IMG/VR virus record: IMGVR_UViG_3300026531_000001
Coordinates: 16,754-80,753 of that record
Reading direction: 5' to 3' (one strand)
Source of the DNA: a virus
Length of the DNA: 64,000 bases
Made by a program: the position numbers and the translations under genes. Positions 25,108 through 31,431 of this stretch are shown here, one piece after another; the first letter of the stretch is position 1; every line of letters begins with the position of its first letter. Below the pieces are notes generated by a model, which saw only the letters and a list, made by a program, of their open reading frames with translations, was not told the DNA's origin and ran no database searches.

Positions 25108-25200
25108 TTAGTAACAGCCAGGGCACGGATCCGCCAAAACGTGCGAGAGCATGAGACCTAGAGCCAGTAGAAGGAGTACGGTTGCAGCTACTCGTTTCAT
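25108..25200 (-). CDS. 30-residue exported peptide
   Basis: Too short for standard gene finding. ATG (25200) begins MKRVAATVLLLLALGLMLSH, a classic signal peptide, then VLADPCPGCY and a TAA stop. The mature part would be about 7 residues with a CxxC pair, so this may be a lysis/envelope peptide or simply a membrane-anchored micropeptide. It has a late-type promoter with TAGGGT exactly 6 nt upstream, which is the main reason to believe it. Confidence 0.45.
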   Translation of the reverse strand: MKRVAATVLLLLALGLMLSHVLADPCPGCY

Positions 25201-25227
25201 GGCTGTACCCTAGACGCTCTTGTGGAC
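25201..25227 (-). promoter_or_regulatory. Late-type promoter, minus strand
   Basis: Minus strand GTCCA at 25227 (one mismatch to GACCA), 10 nt, TAGGGT (25212-25207), 6 nt, ATG at 25200. Confidence 0.5.
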
Positions 25228-26646
25228 AGAACGCAACACAGGGGCGCGGCCTTCGATCTCATCGAGGACACTAGACCACGCAGACGCCTGCCTGCGGTGC
25301 AATTCGCTGGCCCGGTGGTACATTGCCCGGGCCACCCGGTGCAGCGTTCCCAGGTTCACCACGCGCTCAGGGGAAAGCCCCTCACGCTCGAGGTAACGGC
25401 GGTAGCGAGACACTTGGGCATTGTATGCCTTCGGCAGGTCTTCTGTCGCCCCGCCGGCGGCCTCGAGGAGCATGCGGCGCGTTAGGTTGTCGGGCGCCTT
25501 GATTGTAGACCCGTTACGCACGACCTTGCCTTCGGTCAGAAGCGGCAACGATGCAAAGGCACCGGCCAAATCGGGGTGCGCTTCGGGGTGAATGGATAAC
25601 GCCCCAAGTGCGTCGGGCATATATACCGCCATCGCTCGCAAAACACCGGTAGCCGACACTAGTTCGCCCATGGCATCATTAGCGGTATATATCACCTGCA
25701 GCGGGTCATACGGCGTGAACGCATCGCCGCCCACGGCACCGAAGGCAACGAGTGCGACCCCAGCCCAGAAGATGCGCTGGTCGGGGTAGGCCGGCGGTTT
25801 TTCGCCGATGTGCCGTACGGCCGCGCTGGGATGCCCACGGCGGATCATCCCGTAGGCGCGCAACACACGGGCATAGTCGTGATAGGGGGGTGTTTCGATC
25901 AGCCCCGGCATAAACGACCGGTCAAGAAGCGCACGCGCTAGTCGTTCCTGGTGGCTGTCTCCCTCCGGGGGTTCGATTCCTTCGATACACGCTAGCGCAC
26001 CAGCCAAGGCGCGGATCGGCGGGTCTTCGTTTGCGTCGCGATATGCGCGCTCATAATCCCCGCGACCGAGCCGCATCTCAACCAAGGTTCGTAACCCCCA
26101 GCTACGCAGTCGCGGGTGCTTGCTGCGCAACTCAGCCCATACCCTGGCCATGGCGTCGGGGTCAGGTGCTCCCATCAGACCCCGAATGCGCAGTTCGTCT
26201 GCTCGCAGCATCGGCATGCGCTGCGTGAGCCGCAGCACTCGAGCTATATACGACGCCACGAAGTAGTAACCAAGTGCCTCATAGAAGCGTTTAAGTTCAG
26301 TGGCCGCCAACCCGCGCGCCACGGCATCGTACATGGAGTCTTCGAGCTCGAGGGGGGTCAATACGTCTACCGGGGCCGGCTCAGACGCTAGCACGCGCTC
26401 ATACGCCCCGACACCCACCCGGGCCAACCGCCGGAGCCCATAAGCCGGCGGCCCTTCGGCCGGATCGAGTTCGTGAAGGGCATCGTAAAAGCGCCCTTCG
26501 CGCATTAGCAATATGGCGCGGCGAGCACGCACGATTGAGTCGTTGTGGTCAAACCCGTCTAAGTCGCTCAGTTTGAGCGTGTACCCGATAGCGTCCCAGC
26601 GGGCAGGATCTTGCAAGTCGTCATAAGTTATCGCTGCTACTGCCAT
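25210..26646 (-). CDS. Alpha-helical protein of unknown function, replication operon
   Basis: 478 residues, overlapping the helicase-loader gene by 10 nt. Helical throughout, with repeats that resemble TPR-type pairs (IVRARRAILLMREGRFYDAL, TELKRFYEALGYYFVASYIA, RMLLEAAGGATEDLPKAYN). No catalytic motif or zinc cluster. Last gene of the leftward replication operon, so a scaffold or regulator of replication is conceivable. I do not recognise a family. Confidence 0.7.
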   Translation of the reverse strand: MAVAAITYDDLQDPARWDAIGYTLKLSDLDGFDHNDSIVRARRAILLMREGRFYDALHELDPAEGPPAYGLRRLARVGVGAYERVLASEPAPVDVLTPLELEDSMYDAVARGLAATELKRFYEALGYYFVASYIARVLRLTQRMPMLRADELRIRGLMGAPDPDAMARVWAELRSKHPRLRSWGLRTLVEMRLGRGDYERAYRDANEDPPIRALAGALACIEGIEPPEGDSHQERLARALLDRSFMPGLIETPPYHDYARVLRAYGMIRRGHPSAAVRHIGEKPPAYPDQRIFWAGVALVAFGAVGGDAFTPYDPLQVIYTANDAMGELVSATGVLRAMAVYMPDALGALSIHPEAHPDLAGAFASLPLLTEGKVVRNGSTIKAPDNLTRRMLLEAAGGATEDLPKAYNAQVSRYRRYLEREGLSPERVVNLGTLHRVARAMYHRASELHRRQASAWSSVLDEIEGRAPVLRSVHKSV

Positions 26647-27422
26647 ACTGTGATCTCACGCTCCCTGAAGTTTTTACCATGTTTGAACGCCAAAACCACT
26701 ACGGGCTTGAGACGATCCCATATCCGCCCCCCAAGGTACTGCTCGAGGGAGCCGCTGCGGGTGCTTTTTGCACCAACCGGCAAGTTGGTGGTGATGAGCG
26801 TGGGGCGCTGTGCCTGGTTGCGCGCCTCGAGCGCTAGGTAGAGCAGGCGCCGCTCGAGTTCCGCATTGCGCGTTTCGCCGGCCCCCACATCATCGAGGAG
26901 CAGCAGGTCAGGGGCGCTCATGAGCCGTATGGCCTCATTTTCGGAAATGCCCTTCCCACCATTCCAGGTCGAGCGCACCTCAACCCCCAAACGACCAATA
27001 TTGACCACGCGCGCCTCATAACCTGCGCGCACCGCCGCCTTTATCAAGAGCAGCGCGCTTTGCGTTTTTCCTGATCCGACGGGACCCGTGAACACAGCCG
27101 ATTCGCCCCGCTGGATCAGATCGCCGACCTTTTCGGCTACCCGCCGTATCTTCGGTAGCGGCGGCACCATTTCCAGGTCGTCCCACTCGATTTCTAAGTA
27201 ACGTTCAGCGATGCCTGCATTCTGCAAACGGCGTTTGAGCATGGCCTCTGCCTTGCGCGCTTGGCAAATGGGGCAAACCACCCATTGGCCCTCTTCGTTC
27301 TCAATCATGCCGTCAGAACATACGTGGTCGCTCTCGGGCGGCTGTGTTTGTTGTACCGTTCGAGTTTTTAGCTCGGCCAGGAAGGGGTTGATCGTTTCCG
27401 CCGCGCGCTTCGCCTCACCCAT
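26637..27422 (-). CDS. DnaC/IstB-like helicase loader, AAA+ ATPase
   Basis: 261 residues from the ATG at 27422, which follows GAGGAGGAG and the stop of the initiator gene. An N-terminal Cys cluster (HVCSDG, WVVCPICQARK) precedes the AAA+ module: Walker A AVFTGPVGSGKTQSALLL, Walker B PDLLLLDDVGAGETRN, sensor TLITTNLP, arginine-finger region GGRIWDRLKPVV. It would load the replicative helicase at the origin, presumably host DnaB, since none is encoded here. Confidence 0.85.
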   Translation of the reverse strand: MGEAKRAAETINPFLAELKTRTVQQTQPPESDHVCSDGMIENEEGQWVVCPICQARKAEAMLKRRLQNAGIAERYLEIEWDDLEMVPPLPKIRRVAEKVGDLIQRGESAVFTGPVGSGKTQSALLLIKAAVRAGYEARVVNIGRLGVEVRSTWNGGKGISENEAIRLMSAPDLLLLDDVGAGETRNAELERRLLYLALEARNQAQRPTLITTNLPVGAKSTRSGSLEQYLGGRIWDRLKPVVVLAFKHGKNFREREITVWQ

Positions 27423-27423
27423 G

Positions 27424-28470
27424 TCACTCCTCCTCGATGTAAACGCCCCGCATGTCCACATCTACGCCGTCGGAGGCGGCGGCAGGAGCCACGACCGCCC
27501 CCGATCGTCGAACCCGGCGGCCCGATTTCGGATCGTCACGAACGACGCTGATGATCCAGGAAAACGGGTGCTGCACGTCAGGCGCGAGCGCCAAACGCTC
27601 GACTGCGGTTTTTACCCTCTCGGCGCCGTCGTCATAGTCCGCAACGACGCGCGAGAGCTGATCCAGCCAGTCATGCCATGCACGCGCCGAGCGCGCCTCG
27701 CGGCGGAGCGCCTTTAAGCCATCCCAGGCATCCGCTTCGAGCAGGGCGGCCAACATCTGAGCGCGAAGTTCTGGCGCGCCGCGCAGCGCATCATGGAGTA
27801 CGCGGTCGGCCATCGCCTCCGGGCGCGCGAAGGCGGCGCGGAACGTTTGAATCGCCGCCAAGGGTTCGCGCGCGCTCCCGTGGTGGGAACCCTGCGCCCC
27901 TGGGTCGGGTTGAGCGGGCGTGTCCCTCGATGTTTCATGAGCTGGATGAGTGGAGGTAACATCTTCTTCTTCTTCTTCCTTTGTCTTTTTCTCTAGGTCT
28001 TTTTCTATTTGTTTTTTTCGGCCGGGATTTTGGGCCTGTTTTTCCCGTCCAGCACGCGCGCTGTCATGCGCACCATAGGTCTCTCTCTGAGACCCATTAG
28101 GTCTCTCTCTGAGACCTATGGGGTCTCTGTGTGATACGTATCCCCCTGATACGTCTCTCTCTGAGACCTGTTTCACGGTTGGAGTTTGGAGGATTTGATA
28201 GACGTTCCGCTTCCCGTCGCGCCAACGGGACACATAGCCGTGCTCTTCAAGTTGCTTCAGGGCGCGGAACACGGCCGCTCGGCTGATGCCCGTCAAGCGC
28301 TCAATGGTTTCGATTTTCGGCCATGCCTGGCGGTCTCGATCCGAGAACCGGAGCAGGACGATGTATACCACCGCAGCATGCGGGCCCATTTGCGCCAGGT
28401 GGCCATGGTCTACGAAGTCGTTGGGGGCCCACCAAAACCCGCGTGTCCTGCCATCCTCAAGCCGATCCAT
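27424..28470 (-). CDS. Replication initiator with winged-helix N-terminus and internal origin
   Basis: 348 residues from the ATG at 28470. An N-terminal winged helix (KIETIERLTGISRAAVFRAL, EEHGYVSRWRDGKRNVYQI) is followed by a low-complexity linker with runs of Lys/Glu and a helical C-terminus (FSWIISVVRD), like phage replisome organisers. The linker is encoded by the iterons at 28078-28168 and the T-rich stretch at 27958-28047, the same arrangement as lambda O with ori inside the gene. It precedes the helicase loader gene by one base. Confidence 0.8.
   Translation of the reverse strand: MDRLEDGRTRGFWWAPNDFVDHGHLAQMGPHAAVVYIVLLRFSDRDRQAWPKIETIERLTGISRAAVFRALKQLEEHGYVSRWRDGKRNVYQILQTPTVKQVSERDVSGGYVSHRDPIGLRERPNGSQRETYGAHDSARAGREKQAQNPGRKKQIEKDLEKKTKEEEEEDVTSTHPAHETSRDTPAQPDPGAQGSHHGSAREPLAAIQTFRAAFARPEAMADRVLHDALRGAPELRAQMLAALLEADAWDGLKALRREARSARAWHDWLDQLSRVVADYDDGAERVKTAVERLALAPDVQHPFSWIISVVRDDPKSGRRVRRSGAVVAPAAASDGVDVDMRGVYIEEE
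27958..28047. other. T-rich stretch, candidate DNA unwinding element
   Basis: The + strand is almost pure pyrimidine with long T-runs (TCTTCTTCTTCTTCC, CTTTTTCTC, GTTTTTTTCGG), the lowest-GC stretch of its surroundings. It lies 30 nt from the iterons inside the initiator gene, as expected for the melting region of an iteron origin. Confidence 0.6.
28078..28168. repeat. Iterons: candidate replication origin
   Basis: Copies of GGTCTCTCTCTGAGACC at 28078-28094 and 28100-28116, a diverged copy at 28122-28138 and another at 28152-28168 (first base C). The first three start 22 bp apart, two helical turns. Each unit is itself an inverted repeat, GGTCTC/GAGACC. The third and fourth are separated by a TGATACGT repeat pair. 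Confidence 0.75.
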
Positions 28471-28471
28471 G

Positions 28472-28915
28472 TCACGCCCCCAGTTCGTCCCACCGCAAGC
28501 GGCCGTTGGCAACGAGCTCAGCCGCGTCAACGAGGGCCCAGATTTCCGCCGAGGACAGCGCGCGAATGCCATCCGCTGGAACGGAAATATCCCCGCGCTC
28601 AGCAGCTTCGATGAGGATGTGCGGCGCGACTGCTAGGGCCTCAGGGAGATCGAGGATTGGGTTAGCGACGAGGACGCGCCCCATTTGTTCGAGCGCGTCC
28701 TGCGAAAAACGGCCGACCAGCTCGCGGCGACCGGTTTCGAGGAGGGCGTAGTAGCGCCCGAGGTCGCGCCGCGCAACGGCCGAATAGCCGCTATCGGCGG
28801 TCGTTCGCAGTTCGATGTCGGGGCCAGGCCGCACGCTGGTGATGCGCACAGCGGCCGTCGGGACGCGCCTAGCTGGAGCGGTTGTATCTTTCGGTGATTT
28901 GTGCGTCGTCTCCAT
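28472..28915 (-). CDS. Unknown protein, paralogue of 18375-18836, first gene of replication operon
   Basis: 147 residues; TGA is followed after one base by the initiator ATG. The core VARRDLGRYYALLETGRREL, VGRFSQDALEQMGRVL and SAEIWALVDAAELV aligns with the protein at 18375. The N-terminal 35 residues are basic and Thr/Pro-rich. Being promoter-proximal in the replication operon hints at regulation, as does the paralogue's position at an operator-bearing divergent promoter. Confidence 0.75.
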   Translation of the reverse strand: METTHKSPKDTTAPARRVPTAAVRITSVRPGPDIELRTTADSGYSAVARRDLGRYYALLETGRRELVGRFSQDALEQMGRVLVANPILDLPEALAVAPHILIEAAERGDISVPADGIRALSSAEIWALVDAAELVANGRLRWDELGA

Positions 28916-28954
28916 TTCGAGACCAGTCTATGCACATGCCTAGGCGTCTGTCAA
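28916..28954 (-). promoter_or_regulatory. Promoter of the replication operon
   Basis: Minus strand TTGACA (28949-28954), 18 nt, TAGACT (28925-28930), 9 nt, ATG at 28915; leaderless or nearly so. A degraded operator (TGTGCATAGACTGGTCTC) overlaps the -10. Confidence 0.7.
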
Positions 28955-28969
28955 CCCCGCGTCAAATGC

Positions 28970-28998
28970 TTGCAATCCAGAGTAGTGGACGGTAGATT
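28970..28998 (+). promoter_or_regulatory. Promoter of 29014-29424 with operator-like site
   Basis: TTGCAA (28970-28975), 17 nt, TAGATT (28993-28998), then GAAGGAGG before the ATG. AATCCAGAGTAGTGGACG (28974-28991) is a partial match to the 18-bp operator and lies between the boxes. Confidence 0.6.
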
Positions 28999-29013
28999 GA
29001 AGGAGGGGGTCGA

Positions 29014-29424
29014 ATGGACAGACAAACAAGCAGCCAAGCAAGCAAGATTGGCCCGTACCCGAGACTGCGCGGAGGGCGGCAGCTATTTACGCGCGACGGG
29101 GAAACGCTTCTTGTCGAAGACGATCTGCCGCGGGCGCTCTATGTTGTTTCTGTTGGTGCGGACGGGGAAAATGCACGTATTCTCTCAGGGCCCTTTAGCG
29201 AAGAGCGGCGTGCCATTTACCGCGCGCTACTTGATGAGAGCTTTCTTGGCATTAGCGGAGTGGCCATTCTCGACCTGCGTGAACACGATGCGGAAGGGAA
29301 CCCGATAGACTGGGTGGATCCAGAACAGGAGGCTAGGCGGCGTGCAATAGAGCGCGACCTTGATCGGGGCTCATGGGCGGAGGGCGACTATTGGCAACTA
29401 GTCGAAGCGGGGGAGATAGCATAA
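29014..29424 (+). CDS. Small soluble protein, unknown
   Basis: 136 residues with a strong AGGAGGG before the ATG. Mixed alpha/beta (LPRALYVVSVGADGENARIL, SGVAILDLREHDAEGNPIDW). No motif recognised. Monocistronic, with its own promoter divergent from the replication operon and a terminator 94 nt downstream. Confidence 0.7.
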   Translation: MDRQTSSQASKIGPYPRLRGGRQLFTRDGETLLVEDDLPRALYVVSVGADGENARILSGPFSEERRAIYRALLDESFLGISGVAILDLREHDAEGNPIDWVDPEQEARRRAIERDLDRGSWAEGDYWQLVEAGEIA

Positions 29425-29427
29425 TCT

Positions 29428-29443
29428 GATAATCCCTCTTATC
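29428..29443. repeat. GATAAT palindrome, copy 1
   Basis: GATAATCCCTCTTATC, 4 nt after the stop at 29424. It shares GATAAT-N4-(A/C)TTATC with sites at 56273 and 62967. Confidence 0.6.
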
Positions 29444-29517
29444 GTCAGACGGCACCACTAGATACGTTGAATGCAATAAAGCCCCGGTGCAATAGGCGCG
29501 ACAGGGGACACAGAGGA

Positions 29518-29550
29518 AGCAGGGCCTGAAATACCCGGCCCTGCTTCGTT
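29518..29550. terminator. Terminator between 29014 gene and tRNA array
   Basis: AGCAGGGCC (29518-29526), 10-nt loop, GGCCCTGCT (29537-29545), then TCGTT; on the minus strand it lies just past the tRNA-Met 3' end, so it may serve both directions. Confidence 0.7.
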
Positions 29551-29551
29551 T

Positions 29552-29626
29552 TGGTAGCGGGAGCGGGAATCGAACCCGCGACCTCCAGGGTATGGGCCTG
29601 GCGAGCTACCGCTGCTCCATCCCGCA
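29552..29626 (-). tRNA. tRNA-Met(CAT), initiator-like
   Basis: 75 nt with encoded CCA. D-arm is GAGC/GCTC, giving A11:T24 as in initiator tRNAs. The first acceptor pair is a T-T mismatch (position 1:72), also an initiator trait. The anticodon loop is CCCATAC, so position 33 is C instead of the nearly universal T. Anticodon stem is CCAGG/CCTGG, with two of the three G:C pairs typical of initiators. T-arm GCGGG/CCCGC is regular. Confidence 0.9.
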
Positions 29627-29630
29627 GCAT

Positions 29631-29720
29631 TGGCGGTGGGGGCAGGATTTGAACCTGCGGCGCCCCAGAGGGCGCGCCCGGTTAGCAACCGGGTGCCTTA
29701 AGCCGCTCAGCCACCCCACC
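29631..29720 (-). tRNA. tRNA-Ser(GCT)
   Basis: 90 nt with encoded CCA. Acceptor GGTGGGG/CCCCACC, anticodon stem CCCGG/CCGGG around TTGCTAA, and a long class II variable arm. Reads AGC/AGT. Confidence 0.95.
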
Positions 29721-29815
29721 GGAGCCCCGTTCACCCCTACGCCTAGCCACCTGGGGGGGGGTGGACAAGGCGGCAAGCCGGCATACACCGACGGTTCGGC
29801 GTAGGGGGTAGGGGT

Positions 29816-29891
29816 TGGTGGACGCGACAGGATTTGAACCTGCAACCTGCCGGGTGCAAACCGGCCGCTCTCCCGTTAGAGCTACGCGCCC
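29816..29891 (-). tRNA. tRNA-Ala(TGC)
   Basis: 76 nt with encoded CCA. Acceptor GGGCGCG/CGCGTCC includes the G3:T70 wobble that identifies alanine tRNAs; anticodon loop TTTGCAC. Reads GCA. Confidence 0.95.
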
Positions 29892-29893
29892 AT

Positions 29894-29979
29894 TGGCGGA
29901 GGGGGCAGGACTCGAACCTGCAACGGCTACGCCGCCCCGATTTTCGAGACCGGTTGCCGCACCTACTGGCGACCCCTCC
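29894..29979 (-). tRNA. tRNA-Ser(CGA)
   Basis: 86 nt with encoded CCA. Acceptor GGAGGGG/CCCCTCC, anticodon loop CTCGAAA, and a long variable arm. Reads TCG. The 217 nt between this tRNA and the gene at 30197 hold a late-like TAGGGT without upstream box, and no convincing promoter for the array. Confidence 0.92.
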
Positions 29980-30160
29980 AAGAGCATCCGAGGGCACCCA
30001 CCTGCCGACCCGGATAAGGGCGGGGCCCCATGCGTCTGCGCGCTGCCCCGCTTCCCACAAGCGGCGGTCGTGCTCCCACAACCCAAACCGCAGTCTTTAG
30101 GGTAGCGACCAGTGCCGTAGGGTGGCCAACCCCATGGAGCTGAAAACGAGACAGACAACC

Positions 30161-30196
30161 TTGACAGATTGAATGCTTGGTCAATAGTCTATAATC
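30161..30196 (+). promoter_or_regulatory. Leaderless sigmaA-like promoter
   Basis: TTGACA (30161-30166), 18 nt, TAGTCT (30185-30190), ATAATC, ATG at 30197. Same geometry as the operator class, but the TGTC/GACA arms are not conserved. Confidence 0.65.
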
Positions 30197-30703
30197 ATGG
30201 ACAGATTAACAAACAGCCTGCGTTTGCTGGCCACGATCGTTTTGGTCGTTCTTGCAGTGGCGCTCATCCAGTTCATGACTGCGCTAATCGCGCTGGCTCC
30301 CCACCGCTCGAGCGACGGACCGGGCACCATCGCCGCCCCCGGTGAGGTCTGGGTACTGCAGCCGGCACCGAAGAGGGAAACGGCACCTCAACGTATACGG
30401 GTACAGCGAGTTAGCTTCTACCAGGCGGTGCCGAGCCAGACGGATGGCGACCCGGAGTTTTCCGCGTGTGGCCGGACCCGCCAGCCGTGGACGCAGGTCG
30501 CGGTGAGCCGCGACCTGTTCGCTGAGCTCGGGTGCGGAACGCGGGTGCGGTTGATCCTCGACGACGGCCGGGTGATCGATGCGGTGGTGTGGGATACCAT
30601 GGCACCCCGCTGGCGGGAGACCGTAGATGTGCTCGTCGCTCCCCATGAGCCCGCCATGGCCTACGGCGTGCGCGCTGGGGTGCTGGAGGTGGCGCGGCAG
30701 TGA
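30197..30703 (+). CDS. Membrane-anchored 3D-domain protein
   Basis: 168 residues. An N-terminal transmembrane helix (LLATIVLVVLAVALIQFMTA) is followed by a 3D domain, the double-psi beta-barrel found in MltA and RlpA-like cell-wall proteins: ACGRTRQPWTQVAVSRDLF, ELGCGTRVRLILDDG, VVWDTMAPRWRETVDVLV with Asp residues at the expected places. The domain would lie outside the inner membrane and could bind or cleave peptidoglycan. It forms an operon with the next gene (GTGA overlap). Could serve cell entry or exclusion. Confidence 0.75.
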   Translation: MDRLTNSLRLLATIVLVVLAVALIQFMTALIALAPHRSSDGPGTIAAPGEVWVLQPAPKRETAPQRIRVQRVSFYQAVPSQTDGDPEFSACGRTRQPWTQVAVSRDLFAELGCGTRVRLILDDGRVIDAVVWDTMAPRWRETVDVLVAPHEPAMAYGVRAGVLEVARQ

Positions 30704-31293
30704 TCGCTATTCCCGTGACCGTTCAGGGCCGCCTACGCCACCTTGCGACTGGGCGGGATGGAGGACACCGGTACGCGGTAGGCCCATTTGAGCTGCGTTC
30801 GCGGACGCGCCTACAACGAGGTGTGCCAGTAATCGCCACACCGTTTTACGGCCCCGATGGGCTACTGGCAGGTATGGACCTTTATCCGCACGATGGGGAG
30901 GCTGAGGCCGTGCTCGAGGTGCACAACTCCGGTCTATACACCTTGCCGCTGAACCGCGTTGCCCAGGTCGTAGCCGTGCGCGACCGCCACACGCTTGTGG
31001 TGCACGCTCCGTACCCTGAGCGGACCGTTGTGGTACCACCCACATCAGTGACGCGACATGCCATAGTGCGCTACCGCCAACGGGTATTGGGTACTCGCGG
31101 CACGCTATCCGCCGCCGAAGAGGAGCTGCGCCGCGTCATGACAAATGCCACGCTTGCACCACCTGCGCTAGCGCAGCAAATGCACCTCAAGCCGCCAGCG
31201 GAAAGTCTATGGGTGGCGAACAACGGCTCAGCAAAAATAGGCCTATTCGTGGACGGAGTAGGCAACGTCGTCACGATCGTTCATCTGCGATAG
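30700..31293 (+). CDS. Protein of unknown function with HAxxRxxxR segment
   Basis: 197 residues, GTG start overlapping the previous stop. The N-terminal half is beta-rich (RYAVGPFELRSRTRLQRGVP). The C-terminal half contains RHAIVRYRQRVLGTRG, a helix (EELRRVMTNATLA) and two strands (ESLWVANNGSAKIGLFVDG, NVVTIVHL), an arrangement reminiscent of small RelE/BrnT-like RNase folds. That resemblance is weak. A terminator follows. Confidence 0.65.
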   Translation: MIAIPVTVQGRLRHLATGRDGGHRYAVGPFELRSRTRLQRGVPVIATPFYGPDGLLAGMDLYPHDGEAEAVLEVHNSGLYTLPLNRVAQVVAVRDRHTLVVHAPYPERTVVVPPTSVTRHAIVRYRQRVLGTRGTLSAAEEELRRVMTNATLAPPALAQQMHLKPPAESLWVANNGSAKIGLFVDGVGNVVTIVHLR

Positions 31294-31302
31294 CAAGAAC
31301 CG

Positions 31303-31376
31303 GTATACTGAGATCAAGAAAACCCCTTCTGCTAGGAAAGCCGTCGCGCTTGACCAGCTCAGAAGGGGGAGTTTTT
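31303..31376 (+). terminator. Terminator with long loop
   Basis: CCCCTTCTG (31323-31331), 28-nt loop, CAGAAGGGG (31360-31368), then GAGTTTTTT. A TATACT at 31303-31308 just before could be a -10, so a short RNA ending here is possible; its -35 (TTCATC) is weak. Confidence 0.75.
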
Positions 31377-31403
31377 TGCAGCGACGTATCCGATTATCAG
31401 ACC

Positions 31404-31431
31404 GACGGCACCGAGACGTAGGGTACATGGC
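31404..31431 (+). promoter_or_regulatory. Late-type promoter of the portal operon
   Basis: GACGG at 31404, 10 nt, TAGGGT at 31419-31424, ACATGGC, ATG at 31432. Confidence 0.7.

Noticed and set aside
28078-28168. Iteron cluster as a CRISPR array
   Set aside because: Units are 17 bp with 5-13 bp between them, lie inside a coding sequence and have no unique spacers of CRISPR length.
30098-30123. Two plus-strand TAGGGT boxes after the tRNA array
   Set aside because: Neither has the upstream KACSR box at the required distance; the only ATG nearby opens a 12-codon frame.
29682-30158. Open frames within the tRNA region
   Set aside because: They read through mature tRNA sequences and have no start signals.
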